Positions 42,142-50,283 of a stretch of DNA of 64,000 bases are shown here, one piece after another (the stretch's first letter is position 1; each line of letters opens with the position of its first letter). The notes beneath the pieces are model-generated. The model had not been told where the DNA came from and did not search any database. It saw only the letters and a program-made list of their open reading frames with translations. The position numbers were made by a program, and so were the translations under genes. The DNA comes from CAYPHY01 sp964410625 (lineage in GTDB: Bacteria; Chloroflexota; Anaerolineae; Promineifilales; Promineifilaceae): positions 124,001 to 188,000 of the forward strand of contig CAYPHY010000001.1 in assembly GCA_964410625.1 (NCBI GenBank). The letters run 5' to 3'.

Positions 42142-42726
42142 ATGAGTGACATAAGCGATCTGTTCAATGACGGCCGTAGCAACCGCGAGCGAATGTTGGC
42201 TGGCGACCTCTATATCGCTGATGATCCTCAATTGGCGGCGGAGAGTGGACGGGCGGCCGCGTTGCTACACCGGTTCAACCACAGTGATCCAGCCGACCCG
42301 GAGGCACGGCGTGCGGTGCTGCGGGAGTTAATCGGCTCATTGGAAGAAGGGGTGGAAATTCGGCCGCCGTTGTATTGTGACTATGGCTACCAAATCTCTA
42401 TTGGCGCGAGGACGTTTGTCAACTTCGGCGCGATATTCCTTGACGTTGCCAAAATCACGATTGGCGAGGATGTGCAGTTTGGGCCAAACGTGCAACTGCT
42501 GACCCCGACGCACCCGCTCGATCCGGAGACGCGACGAGCCAAGTATGAGGCGGCCGAGCCAATCACCATTGGCGACAACGTCTGGCTGGGTGGCGGCGTT
42601 ATCGTTTTGCCAGGGATCACCATTGGAGAGAATACGGTGGTGGGTGCGGGAGCTGTGGTGACCAAAGATTTGCCACCCAATGTTGTCGCTGTGGGCAACC
42701 CCGCTCGAATCATCAGGCAGCTATAG
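42142..42726 (+). CDS. Hexapeptide (left-handed beta-helix) O-acetyltransferase, maltose acetyltransferase type
   Basis: The 194-residue enzyme starts with the Mac domain (RERMLAGDLYIADDPQLAAESGRA) and continues with hexapeptide turns (YQISIGARTFVNFGAIF, ITIGEDVQFGPNVQL, PTHPLDPETRR with the catalytic His, ITIGDNVWLGGGVIVLPGITIGEN). It acetylates a sugar or similar hydroxyl with acetyl-CoA. ATG 42142 follows AAGGA and is preferred over an open upstream frame that reads through repeat G. It has no clear link with the transport genes downstream. Confidence 0.9.
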   Translation: MSDISDLFNDGRSNRERMLAGDLYIADDPQLAAESGRAAALLHRFNHSDPADPEARRAVLRELIGSLEEGVEIRPPLYCDYGYQISIGARTFVNFGAIFLDVAKITIGEDVQFGPNVQLLTPTHPLDPETRRAKYEAAEPITIGDNVWLGGGVIVLPGITIGENTVVGAGAVVTKDLPPNVVAVGNPARIIRQL

Positions 42727-42981
42727 ATTGAGCTGAGCGGCCGACATATCGCCGGAATCGTTATCTGAAATTCACACGATCAGGTCAAAAACCTTCTCGT
42801 TTTTTGGCTGACAAAAGGAAAACAACTGTTAAAATAAGGCGCAATCGCTTCACAATTGCATACAATCAGAAACCACAGAAACCACAAGAATCATGCCCCG
42901 GTTTCCCTGTCTGTGATGAAGGGAGTAGCTTGAATCCGTTCATAGAGTGCTGACTGTCTCAGGTCTGGAAGGAGAAGAAGA
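42727..42981. promoter_or_regulatory. Leader of the ABC transporter operon
   Basis: The spacer is free of dispersed repeats and AT-rich in the middle. TAAAAT at 42830-42835 is the best -10 candidate, but no -35 with proper spacing was found. AAGGAG lies about 8 nt before the solute-binding protein ATG. No riboswitch fold was recognised. Confidence 0.35.
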
Positions 42982-44100
42982 ATGAGAAGCTACCGCAAAA
43001 GGGCGGCTATAAAAGCTGCCATGATCGTGATCACATTGATTCCGGCGATTGTGTTGGCTGTGTCACTTGCCGCTTGTGGCGGTAGTGGAGGAGAGGAAAC
43101 GGGGGAACCCCTCCTCATCCTGGATTGGTCAGGCTATACGATCAATGAAGTCCCTGACCTGTTTGCACCCTTCACCGAAAAGTATACCCCCACCCTGGAT
43201 GCCGTTGTTGAATACAATATTTTTGCCGATGATGCCGAAGCGTTGACCAAGATGCAGACCGGCGTCGGCGCCGACATTGTCCATCCGTGCCAATCGTGGT
43301 GGGGGCTGTATGTGGATGCCGGTTTGGTGCAGCCGATTGACACCTCGCGCTTGAGCAATTGGGAGGGGATTCATCCCGATATGGCCGCACAGGGGCAATT
43401 TGATGGCGAGCAGTATTTTGTCCCCTGGGACTGGGGGTATGAGTCCATCCTGGTGCGTACTGATCTGGTGGAAAATGTGCCAACCTCGTGGGCGGATGTG
43501 GCGAACGATGAATACGCGGGGCATCTGGCGCTGTGGGATTCGGCCGAGAGCAACTATCTGATGGCGGCCCTGGCGTTGGGTATCATCGACCCGATTAACA
43601 CCACACCGGAACAGGATGAGCAGATCAAACAGTTTCTACTCGATCTGAAACCGAACCTGATGACTTACTGGACGGATTACACCGAAACCTATGACCTGCC
43701 ACAGACGGGCGATGTGTGGGTGATGACCAACGTCTGGCAGGATGCCTATGGCTTTTTGCAGGGCGAAGGGTATGAGGTGGAGTATGTGCAGCCAGAGGAG
43801 CGGCGCATCGGCTGGCTGTGTGGGTATGGCATTAGCGCAGAGACGGACAATCTTGATCTGGTCTATGAATTTCTGGATGCGGCGATTGCGCCGGAATCAC
43901 AGGCGGCTTTATCCAATACCTACTGGTATGGCGCGGCCAATCAGGATGCCATCCCGATGATTGATGAATACGTGGTCGAGTTTATGGAGCTCGATCAGGT
44001 GGATGCGCTGTTCGAGCGTACCTATTTTGCCCCACCCTACACCGAAGCAAAGCGGCAGACGATGGTGCGTATTTGGGATGAGGTAAAAGCAGCCCCCTAA
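42982..44100 (+). CDS. ABC transporter solute-binding lipoprotein, PotD/PotF-like
   Basis: The 372-residue protein has a lipoprotein signal (IPAIVLAVSLAAC, lipobox LAAC, Cys near 32), then the polyamine-binding-protein fold: LLILDWSGYTINEVPDLFAPF, GVGADIVHPCQSWW, PWDWGYESILVRTDLV, IGWLCGYGISAET. PotD-type proteins bind spermidine/putrescine, but relatives bind betaine-like or other cationic ligands. It is the first gene of a four-gene transporter set (binding protein, two permeases, ATPase) and would deliver substrate to the outer face of the permease. The MITE copy 2 sits right after it. Confidence 0.9.
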   Translation: MRSYRKRAAIKAAMIVITLIPAIVLAVSLAACGGSGGEETGEPLLILDWSGYTINEVPDLFAPFTEKYTPTLDAVVEYNIFADDAEALTKMQTGVGADIVHPCQSWWGLYVDAGLVQPIDTSRLSNWEGIHPDMAAQGQFDGEQYFVPWDWGYESILVRTDLVENVPTSWADVANDEYAGHLALWDSAESNYLMAALALGIIDPINTTPEQDEQIKQFLLDLKPNLMTYWTDYTETYDLPQTGDVWVMTNVWQDAYGFLQGEGYEVEYVQPEERRIGWLCGYGISAETDNLDLVYEFLDAAIAPESQAALSNTYWYGAANQDAIPMIDEYVVEFMELDQVDALFERTYFAPPYTEAKRQTMVRIWDEVKAAP

Positions 44101-44105
44101 GGATT

Positions 44106-44400
44106 TTTGCAACGAATTGACGCGAATTATTCTTTTTTGACACGAATGACACGAAAAATTATGGAATACACGCCTAAATACAGTGTTTCAATAGTGATCG
44201 CAACGTCATTCCGAGCGGAGCGAGGAATCCCTTGCGATTCCGTTGACCAGCGAATTGACAGGGATTCCTCGCTCCGAGGACTCCGCTCGGAATGACAGTT
44301 GTTCGAACTTTTGAAACAGTGTACTAAAGTATTCGTGGAATTCGTGCTATTCGTGTCAAAAAAACATTCGCGGAGATTCGCTTTAATTCGTTGCCACTAA
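44106..44400. repeat. Family C repeat split by a MITE
   Basis: Family C arms lie at 44110-44158 (cgaattgacgcgaatt, gacacgaatgacacg) and 44330-44398 (attcgtggaattcgtg, tattcgtgtc), and would pair into one hairpin if the 145-bp MITE between them were removed. The MITE therefore inserted into an existing repeat. Confidence 0.75.
44179..44323. mobile_element. MITE-like element, copy 2 (145 bp), opposite orientation, with target duplication
   Basis: The ends are TACAGTGTTTCAATAGT and ACTTTTGAAACAGTGTA. Direct repeats CTAAA flank it at 44174-44178 and 44324-44328. Read in reverse, the centre (caattcgctggtcaacg) matches copy 1 at 26688. It contains no gene and lies between the binding-protein and permease genes. 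Confidence 0.85.
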
Positions 44401-44404
44401 ACAG

Positions 44405-45253
44405 ATGGAGAATCGCGGCCGTATCGCCATATTGGTCTTGCCCTCGGCGTTGCTCTTGGGGGTCTTGTTTTTGCTGCCATTGGTGATCATGGCGCTCTAT
44501 TCATTTCGGGAGGGGAGCTTTGGCACGGCCAGCCAGGTATTCACGCTCGAACATTATCGCGAGTTTTTCAGCAACGCCTCCTTCCTGCGCCTCCTCTGGC
44601 GTTCGTTGTTGGTCTCTTTCTGGGTATCGCTGTTTACCGTTGTCCTCGCCTATCCGGTGGCCTATTATCTGGTCTTTCAGGCGGGAGAGAGCCGTCTGAT
44701 TTTGCTAACGCTGATCATCGTTCCGGCGTGGGTCAGTTATTTGCTGCGTGTCCTTTCCTGGCGTGTTTTGCTTGGTGGAAGCGGTGCGCTGGTCTCCTTT
44801 TTGGACTGGATCGGGTTGAATCCAGATGGCCCCCTACTCATTTACAGTTCGGAAGCGGTCATTGTCACGCTGGTCTATGTATGGATTCCCTTTGTCGCGC
44901 TGCCGATCTTTGCCTCATTGGAACGCATTTCGCCCAATTTGTTGGAGGCAGCGGCCGATCTCGGTTGCTCGAAGGCCGAAGCCTTTCTCCGTGTCACCTT
45001 GCCCCTCAGCCTGCCTGGTGTCGTCGCCGGATTTTTGTTTGTGTTTATCCCGACGGTGGGCGAATATGTGACACCGGCATTGGTGGGCGGGACAGAGGGG
45101 ATCATGTATGGCAATATCGTCTTTGACCAGTTCTTGCGTGCGCTCAACTGGCCGTTGGGGGCGTTGATGAGTCTGGCGATGTTGGTGGTGGTGCTGATCC
45201 CGTTGGTGGTGGTCGGCCGTTTTATTCGTCTGTCTGATTTGGCAGGCGTGTAG
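44405..45253 (+). CDS. ABC transporter permease, PotB-like
   Basis: The 282-residue protein has six hydrophobic helices, beginning LVLPSALLLGVLFLLPLVIMALYSF, and the permease loop that contacts the ATPase, EAAADLGCSKAEAFLRVTLP. It pairs with the next permease to form the membrane channel. The ATG 44405 has no clear Shine-Dalgarno. Its stop codon TAG (45251-45253) is the start of a family H hairpin. Confidence 0.92.
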   Translation: MENRGRIAILVLPSALLLGVLFLLPLVIMALYSFREGSFGTASQVFTLEHYREFFSNASFLRLLWRSLLVSFWVSLFTVVLAYPVAYYLVFQAGESRLILLTLIIVPAWVSYLLRVLSWRVLLGGSGALVSFLDWIGLNPDGPLLIYSSEAVIVTLVYVWIPFVALPIFASLERISPNLLEAAADLGCSKAEAFLRVTLPLSLPGVVAGFLFVFIPTVGEYVTPALVGGTEGIMYGNIVFDQFLRALNWPLGALMSLAMLVVVLIPLVVVGRFIRLSDLAGV

Positions 45254-45296
45254 CACGGGTTGTTTACCCGTGCTGCGGGTTGGCAACCCGCGCTAC
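45252..45296. repeat. Repeat family H, two consecutive hairpins
   Basis: AGCACGGGT (45252-45260) pairs with 45266-45274 and GCGGGTT (45275-45281) with 45285-45291, framed by gtagc/gctac. It overlaps the stop codon of the upstream permease gene and may stabilise or attenuate the transcript between the two permease genes. Confidence 0.75.
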
Positions 45297-45309
45297 AACT
45301 ACAGGTGTG

Positions 45310-46098
45310 ATGAGTCGTCGTCATTGGTTCTCGGCCGGTTCAATTTATTACTGGATATTGGCGATATTTCTGTATCTGCCGATATTCCTGCTGCTCATCT
45401 TCTCTTTCAACGACTCGGAATCGCTGCGCTTCCCACTGCAAGGGTTCACGCTACGCTGGTATCGGGAGATGCTATCGGCCCGTGATTTGCTGAATGCGGT
45501 GTGGAATAGCGTTGTGGTCGGGCTGCTGTCCTCATTGGTAGCGACGATTTTGGGGGCGATGGCGGCCGTGGCGATCATGCGCTATCAATTTCCGGGGCGA
45601 GGGTTGTTTCTGGCGGCGGCCGGATTACCCTTAGTCATTCCTTCGGTGGTGATTGGCGTGGCCTTGCTGATTCTCTATCGCCAGCTCTTTGATGTCGAAC
45701 TCAGCTTGTGGACGGTTGGCCTCGGCCATGTGGTGGTCAACATTCCGGTGGTGATGTTGATTGTGGCGGCGCGGCTGGCGGGCTTTCCGGCCAACCTGGA
45801 AGAGGCGGCGATGGACCTGGGGACAAGCTATTGGGGGGCGCAGTTGCGCGTGACCTTGCCGATGACTTTTCCCGCGTTGGTAGCTGCCTTTCTAACCGCT
45901 TTTACAACTTCATTCGACGAATACGCGATGAGCGTCTTTATCATCGGGACCGACGCAACCTTGCCGGTCTATATCTTTGCCCTGTTGCGTTTCCCACGGC
46001 GGCTGCCGATTGTGGCGGCTTTGGGAGCGGTGACGATGATCGTTTCGGTGGTTTTGGTGATCGCGGCCGATCGGTTGCGGCGGGTGGGGCAGGAGTAG
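45310..46098 (+). CDS. ABC transporter permease, PotC-like
   Basis: The 262-residue protein has six hydrophobic helices and the coupling loop EAAMDLGTSYWGAQLRVTLP. The start is taken at ATG 45310 (MSRRHWF), with AGGTG before it, rather than the upstream in-frame ATG, which lies inside repeat H. The stop TAG runs directly into family D words (gagtagggagattggg). Confidence 0.92.
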   Translation: MSRRHWFSAGSIYYWILAIFLYLPIFLLLIFSFNDSESLRFPLQGFTLRWYREMLSARDLLNAVWNSVVVGLLSSLVATILGAMAAVAIMRYQFPGRGLFLAAAGLPLVIPSVVIGVALLILYRQLFDVELSLWTVGLGHVVVNIPVVMLIVAARLAGFPANLEEAAMDLGTSYWGAQLRVTLPMTFPALVAAFLTAFTTSFDEYAMSVFIIGTDATLPVYIFALLRFPRRLPIVAALGAVTMIVSVVLVIAADRLRRVGQE

Positions 46099-46145
46099 GG
46101 AGATTGGGAGACTGAGAGATTAGAGATTGGAGATTGGAGATTAGG
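46099..46145. repeat. Repeat family D tract
   Basis: Five family D words (agattgggagactgagag and related) lie directly after the permease stop. The rest of the spacer up to the GTG at 46204 has only the ribosome site AGGAGA at 46195-46200. Confidence 0.75.
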
Positions 46146-46203
46146 CGGTGGCGTTTTGTGGCCTTTGCGGCTTTGCGTGCGACCAGTTTAAGATAGGAGA
46201 ACA

Positions 46204-47325
46204 GTGGGCGAATTTGCGGTTGAGTTACAGAATGTAAGTAAGGTTTTTGATAGCGGCCGTGGCGCGACTTTCGTGGCGGTGGATCGCATCAATCTGGCGG
46301 TTAAGAAGGGGGAGTTTTTCACCCTCTTGGGGCCGAGTGGTTGTGGCAAGACCACGACGTTGCGGATGATCGCCGGGTTTGAGCAGCCGACTAGCGGCGA
46401 ACTGCTGGTGGATGGGGTGCCGATGAGCAAAGTGCCGCCGAATCGCCGCCCGGTCAACACCGTCTTTCAAAATTACGCGCTCTTCCCCCATCTATCGGTG
46501 GCCGATAATGTGGGTTTTGGGCTGAAGGTGAAGCGCGTGGCAGAGGCCATTCGCCGCCGGAAAACGAAGGAAGCGTTGGAACTGGTGCAACTGTCCCACC
46601 TGGGCGACCGGCGGCCGACCCAACTCTCCGGCGGGCAACAGCAGCGGGTGGCGTTGGCGCGGGCGTTGGTCAATGAACCGGCCGTGCTGTTGCTCGATGA
46701 ACCGTTGGGCGCACTCGACCTGAAGCTGCGCAAGGCGATGCAACTGGAGCTAAAGCATTTGCAGCAACAGGTGGGGATCACCTTCATCTATGTCACCCAC
46801 GATCAGGAAGAAGCGTTAACGATGTCCGACCGTATTGGGGTGATGAACGAGGGGCATTTGTTGCAGGTGGATGATCCGGTGAACCTCTACGAAAATCCAG
46901 CGACCTCCTTTGTGGCGAGCTTCATTGGCGAGACGAATTTGTTGCGGGTGCTGGTGGCGGACAGTGATGGGGAGAGCGTCCGGCTTGATGTGGGCGGGCA
47001 AGTGGTGGTGGCTCGGCCGACGGCCGCTACGTATCTGCCCAGAGAGTATGTGACCCTGGTGGTACGGCCGGAGAAGTTGATGTTGTCCGTGCCTGATGCG
47101 GTGCCGGAAGCGCAAACCCAATGCTTGCAAGGGGAGATTATCGAGATCGTCTATCTGGGAACGGATACGCGCTATGTGGTGATGATTGATAGCTCCAGGA
47201 GCCTGGTGGTACGTTCGCAGAATATTGCCGGTCGCGGCCGAGGTGAGTTTGGCGTCGGGGATAGGGTGCGGGTCTATTGGGCGGTTGAGGATGCCCGGTT
47301 GTTGCAAGACGAGCCGGCATTATAA
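46204..47325 (+). CDS. ABC transporter ATP-binding protein, PotA-like
   Basis: The 373-residue ATPase has Walker A GPSGCGKTT, Q-loop FQNYALFPHLSV, signature LSGGQQQRVALARAL, Walker B VLLLDEPLGALD and H-loop YVTHDQEEA. A TOBE domain follows from about 290. AGGAGA three bases before it fixes the GTG start. It powers the transporter made of the preceding three genes; polyamines, betaine or carnitine are the probable cargo given the catabolic genes next door. Confidence 0.94.
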   Translation: MGEFAVELQNVSKVFDSGRGATFVAVDRINLAVKKGEFFTLLGPSGCGKTTTLRMIAGFEQPTSGELLVDGVPMSKVPPNRRPVNTVFQNYALFPHLSVADNVGFGLKVKRVAEAIRRRKTKEALELVQLSHLGDRRPTQLSGGQQQRVALARALVNEPAVLLLDEPLGALDLKLRKAMQLELKHLQQQVGITFIYVTHDQEEALTMSDRIGVMNEGHLLQVDDPVNLYENPATSFVASFIGETNLLRVLVADSDGESVRLDVGGQVVVARPTAATYLPREYVTLVVRPEKLMLSVPDAVPEAQTQCLQGEIIEIVYLGTDTRYVVMIDSSRSLVVRSQNIAGRGRGEFGVGDRVRVYWAVEDARLLQDEPAL

Positions 47326-47417
47326 GATAATTTGGCAAATCCTATTTTCCCACAACCTTGACGTTGGCAGAACATCTGGTCTACAATTGCGCTCTCATTT
47401 AAATCGTGGAGCGATGT

Positions 47418-47543
47418 ATGAACAGTCTGATTGAAAGCGAGTTTCCGTTACATGTATGTACAGTTCCAGATATATCACGAAGCGTTGTTGATGTTTTATG
47501 CCAAGGCCAGCGTCTATCTCAAGGCGCTGCAAAAGAGCGTGAA
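47418..47543 (+). other. Short open reading frame of uncertain status
   Basis: An ATG at 47418 opens 41 codons (MNSLIESEFPLHVCTVPDIS and on) ending at TGA 47541-47543. No family is recognised and no Shine-Dalgarno is obvious (gatgt only). The AT-rich 280-bp gap between the ABC ATPase and the thioesterase gene may hold a gene remnant. Confidence 0.25.
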
Positions 47544-47612
47544 TGAGGAGTGGCGGACTGGGATTGGCTAAGTATCTGCAAGCCACCACCTCCTACTGAA
47601 CGTGAGCCAATC

Positions 47613-48110
47613 CTATCGCCAGGATAAGGCCTTAATGGTGCGGCCGACCTGTTCCGGCCGGGGGAGGAGGGCGTGAGCGGCCTGGATTTGCGCTAACCAG
47701 GCGTGGATGTCGGCGGGGAATGGGGAGACGCGGCCGCTATTTTGATCCACATGCAGCATCATTGTCTCAAACGTCGCGGCTAGATAGTTGCTGTCGTCAT
47801 TATCCTCTGGAACCGCCCACATCTGGTGAAAGACGTGCATCCGTTTGGCGTCACAACCCAATAGCTGTGTGGTAAAGTGCAGCGGCGTGGCCTCTTTCAC
47901 TTCGCGCAGGAAGCAGAGGTGGGTTTCGACGGTGTAGATCGTGCCGTTGGTTCGCGTCCGGTAAGCGGCGTCCATCCGCGCGTAATCAATGAAGGCATCG
48001 GAGGCATTGCCGAAGACGACCGCGTAATACCCTTCGGTCATGTGGCGGTTGTAGTCAATCCATTGCGGCCGAACCACGTCCTGATATAGCTGTAGGGGGG
48101 CTTCAATCAT
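47613..48110 (-). CDS. Hotdog-fold acyl-CoA thioesterase, probable betainyl-CoA thioesterase
   Basis: The 165-residue protein has the 4HBT hotdog motif VRPQWIDYNRHMTEGYYAVV, with the Asp/His-containing WIDYNRHM helix, and the strand VETHLCFLREVKEATPLHFT. In Pseudomonas the thioesterase CdhB hydrolyses betainyl-CoA to glycine betaine; a thioesterase directly after a carnitine dehydrogenase and a BKACE enzyme fits that role exactly. It is the last gene of the operon that starts at 51444. The specific substrate is inferred from context. Confidence 0.85.
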   Translation of the reverse strand: MIEAPLQLYQDVVRPQWIDYNRHMTEGYYAVVFGNASDAFIDYARMDAAYRTRTNGTIYTVETHLCFLREVKEATPLHFTTQLLGCDAKRMHVFHQMWAVPEDNDDSNYLAATFETMMLHVDQNSGRVSPFPADIHAWLAQIQAAHALLPRPEQVGRTIKALSWR

Positions 48111-48121
48111 CAGTATCTAAT

Positions 48122-48219
48122 CTTATTTACCACGGATAGATACGGATAAAACGGATAAACACGGATTTTGCGCCTAAAATCCGTGAAAATCTGTTAAATC
48201 CGTACCCATCCGTGGTAAA
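48122..48219. repeat. Repeat family L hairpin
   Basis: TTTACCACGGAT (48126-48137) pairs with 48208-48219, and CACGGATTTT (48160-48169) with 48176-48185, making a long double stem between two operon genes. Confidence 0.8.
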
Positions 48220-48232
48220 CGACACATTACGC

Positions 48233-49177
48233 TTAGCGGCATTGTTCGATGGCTTGCATCAGGGCGATCAGGTAACGGTCGCGCTCTTGTTCGAGGGTGC
48301 GGATGGAACGGCCGTCCGCCTCTTCCAAACAACCATCAACCATCTTTTGGCGCAGTTCGGCCGTGATCGGCGGTGCTTTCAGTTTCGTCCACGACTCAAA
48401 CTCGCCGGGATCAAAGTGGTCGAGCATGTGGCCCATGCCCCCTTCGCCACCGGCCAGATGAAAGGTGAGGCACGGCCCCATGATCGCCCAGCGCAACCCC
48501 GGCCCGTAGACGATAGAAGCGTCTATCTCGCTGACCGTCGCCATCCCCTCGTTAACCATGTGCAAGGCCTCGCGCCAGAGGGCTTCTTGCAGGCGGTTGG
48601 CGATGAAGCCGGGTATCTCCTGGGACATGGGGAGGGGTTTTTTGCCAACGGCCGTATAAAACTCAACCGCCCAGGCAACGGCCTGCGGGTCTGTTTGCTC
48701 TCCGCCAACCACTTCCACCAGCGGGATCAGGTAGGGTGGGTTGAAGGGATGGCCGACAACAATGCGCCCCGGATTTTGGCATCTGGCCTGTAAGTCAGTG
48801 GCGGCAAAGCCGGAAGTGCTGGAGGCGATGACGATGTCGGCGGGAGCGGCGGCGTCAACGGCCGCCAGCAGCTCTTGTTTGAGCGGCAGTTTTTCGGGGG
48901 CGTTTTCCTGGATGAATTGGGCGTTGGCGACGGCCGTTTCCAGATCGCTCGTAAAGCGCAGCCGCGACAGGTCGGCCCCTGGTTTTAAGCCTAGCTGGGT
49001 CATCGTCGGCCAGAGGTCGGCCGTCAGTTGGCGCAGCCGCGCTTCCGCACCGGGGGCCGGGTCATAGACCACAACATCCAAACCCTGACGTAGAAAGTGC
49101 GCTGCCCATCCGCCGCCAATGACACCCGCGCCGATGACGCCGACTTGCTGGACTTGGGAAGGGGTGGGGAAGTTCAT
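48233..49177 (-). CDS. L-carnitine dehydrogenase (3-hydroxyacyl-CoA dehydrogenase fold)
   Basis: The 314-residue protein opens with the NAD site VGVIGAGVIGGGWAAHFL and contains NAQFIQENAPEKLPLKQEL, ASSTSGFAATDLQA and GHPFNPPYLIPLVEVVGG with the catalytic His and Glu. This pattern is that of L-carnitine dehydrogenase (CdhA), which oxidises L-carnitine to 3-dehydrocarnitine with NAD+. The end GPGLRWAIMGPCLTFHLAGG is also typical. BKACE and thioesterase genes on both sides support this over a plain 3-hydroxyacyl-CoA dehydrogenase. Confidence 0.88.
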   Translation of the reverse strand: MNFPTPSQVQQVGVIGAGVIGGGWAAHFLRQGLDVVVYDPAPGAEARLRQLTADLWPTMTQLGLKPGADLSRLRFTSDLETAVANAQFIQENAPEKLPLKQELLAAVDAAAPADIVIASSTSGFAATDLQARCQNPGRIVVGHPFNPPYLIPLVEVVGGEQTDPQAVAWAVEFYTAVGKKPLPMSQEIPGFIANRLQEALWREALHMVNEGMATVSEIDASIVYGPGLRWAIMGPCLTFHLAGGEGGMGHMLDHFDPGEFESWTKLKAPPITAELRQKMVDGCLEEADGRSIRTLEQERDRYLIALMQAIEQCR

Positions 49178-49189
49178 TGAATCACCGTG

Positions 49190-49279
49190 GGGGAGAAGCA
49201 GGGGAGCAGAGGAGCAGGGGAGAAAAAGTCTCCCAGTCGCCTAATCTCTCAGTCTCCTAGTCTCCCAATCTCCAATCCT
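49190..49279. repeat. Repeat J and D array
   Basis: Family J (ggggagaagcaggggagcag) is followed by family D (gtctcccagtcgcctaatct and on). The D tract reaches the end of the BKACE gene, where AGA GAT TAG supplies the last codons and the stop. Confidence 0.75.
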
Positions 49280-50197
49280 CTAATCTCTTTTTAGTCCCAA
49301 CATCTCCCTTGCTTCTTGCGGGGTGGCGGTCTCGATGGAGAGTTCGTCGAGGATGCGGCATAGTTTGCTGACCTGGGCGGCGTTGGATTCGGCGAGTTGA
49401 CCTTTGCGGAGATAGAGGCCGTCTTCGAGGCCGACGCGGACGTGGCTGCCGAGGATCGCGCCGGTGGTGACGATGTTCATCTGGTGACGGCCGCTGCCCA
49501 ACACCGACCATTGCAGATCGTCGCCGAGGAGGCGGTCGGCCGTGCGCTTCATAAAGATGACGTTGTCAATGTCTGGCCCAATGCCACCCATTGTGCCGAT
49601 CACAAATTGGATGAAGATCGGCGGCTTGACCCAGCCCATATCGAGGAAGTAGGCCAGGGTGTAGAGATGGCCGACGTCGTAGGCTTCAAACTCAAAGCGC
49701 ACGCCGGTTTCTTCGGCGAGCGTCCTCAGCATGTATTCGATGTCAGCGAAGTTGCTGACAAAGGGTTCGCTGCGTGTGCTTTCCAGGTAGGGGGCTTCCC
49801 AGTCGTAACGCCAATCGGCCGCATATTTGGGGACCATCGGAAAGAGGCCATAGTTCATTGTACCCAGATTGCAGGTGCAGAGTTCGGGGCGCAGCGTGCG
49901 GACAACGTTCAGCCGTTCTTCGACACTTTGGCCGGTCGCGCCACCGGTGGTCAGACTGATGATGGCGTCACATTCGGCTTGAATGCCGGTCATGTATTCG
50001 CGGAAGAGGCCGGGATCGGCCGAGGGGCGGCCGTCTTGGGGGTCGCGGGCGTGGAGGTGGATGACGGCCGCGCCTACCCTGGCCGCTTCTATTGACTGTT
50101 GCACAATGTCCTCTACCGTGAAGGGTAGATGGGGCGACATAGTAGGTGTGTGGGATGAGCCGGTGATGGCACAGGTGACAATGCGTTTCTTAGCCAT
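49280..50197 (-). CDS. BKACE-family enzyme, probable 3-dehydrocarnitine cleavage enzyme
   Basis: The 305-residue protein belongs to the beta-keto acid cleavage enzyme family (DUF849): VTCAITGSSHTPTMSPHLP, the zinc ligands in AAVIHLHARDP (HxH), LTTGGATGQSVEERL, NLGTMNYGLFP and SHVRVGLEDGLYL. BKACE proteins split a beta-keto acid with acetyl-CoA; CdhC of Pseudomonas makes betainyl-CoA and acetoacetate from 3-dehydrocarnitine. The neighbours make this the probable reaction. ATG 50197 is preferred over an upstream in-frame ATG in the repeat C region. Confidence 0.88.
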   Translation of the reverse strand: MAKKRIVTCAITGSSHTPTMSPHLPFTVEDIVQQSIEAARVGAAVIHLHARDPQDGRPSADPGLFREYMTGIQAECDAIISLTTGGATGQSVEERLNVVRTLRPELCTCNLGTMNYGLFPMVPKYAADWRYDWEAPYLESTRSEPFVSNFADIEYMLRTLAEETGVRFEFEAYDVGHLYTLAYFLDMGWVKPPIFIQFVIGTMGGIGPDIDNVIFMKRTADRLLGDDLQWSVLGSGRHQMNIVTTGAILGSHVRVGLEDGLYLRKGQLAESNAAQVSKLCRILDELSIETATPQEAREMLGLKRD

Positions 50198-50209
50198 GAT
50201 ATTTTGGGA

Positions 50210-50277
50210 ATCCACGAATTGACACGAATCTACACGAATTTATTTCTATTCGTGAAAATTCGTGTTAATTCGTGGAT
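50210..50277. repeat. Repeat family C, nearly perfect long hairpin
   Basis: ATCCACGAATT-gACACGAAT and its inverse ATTCGTGT-tAATTCGTGGAT form a stem of about 28 pairs in the spacer between the dioxygenase and BKACE genes. Related copies are at 61882-61942 and 62409-62492. Confidence 0.85.
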
Positions 50278-50283
50278 CGTTTT

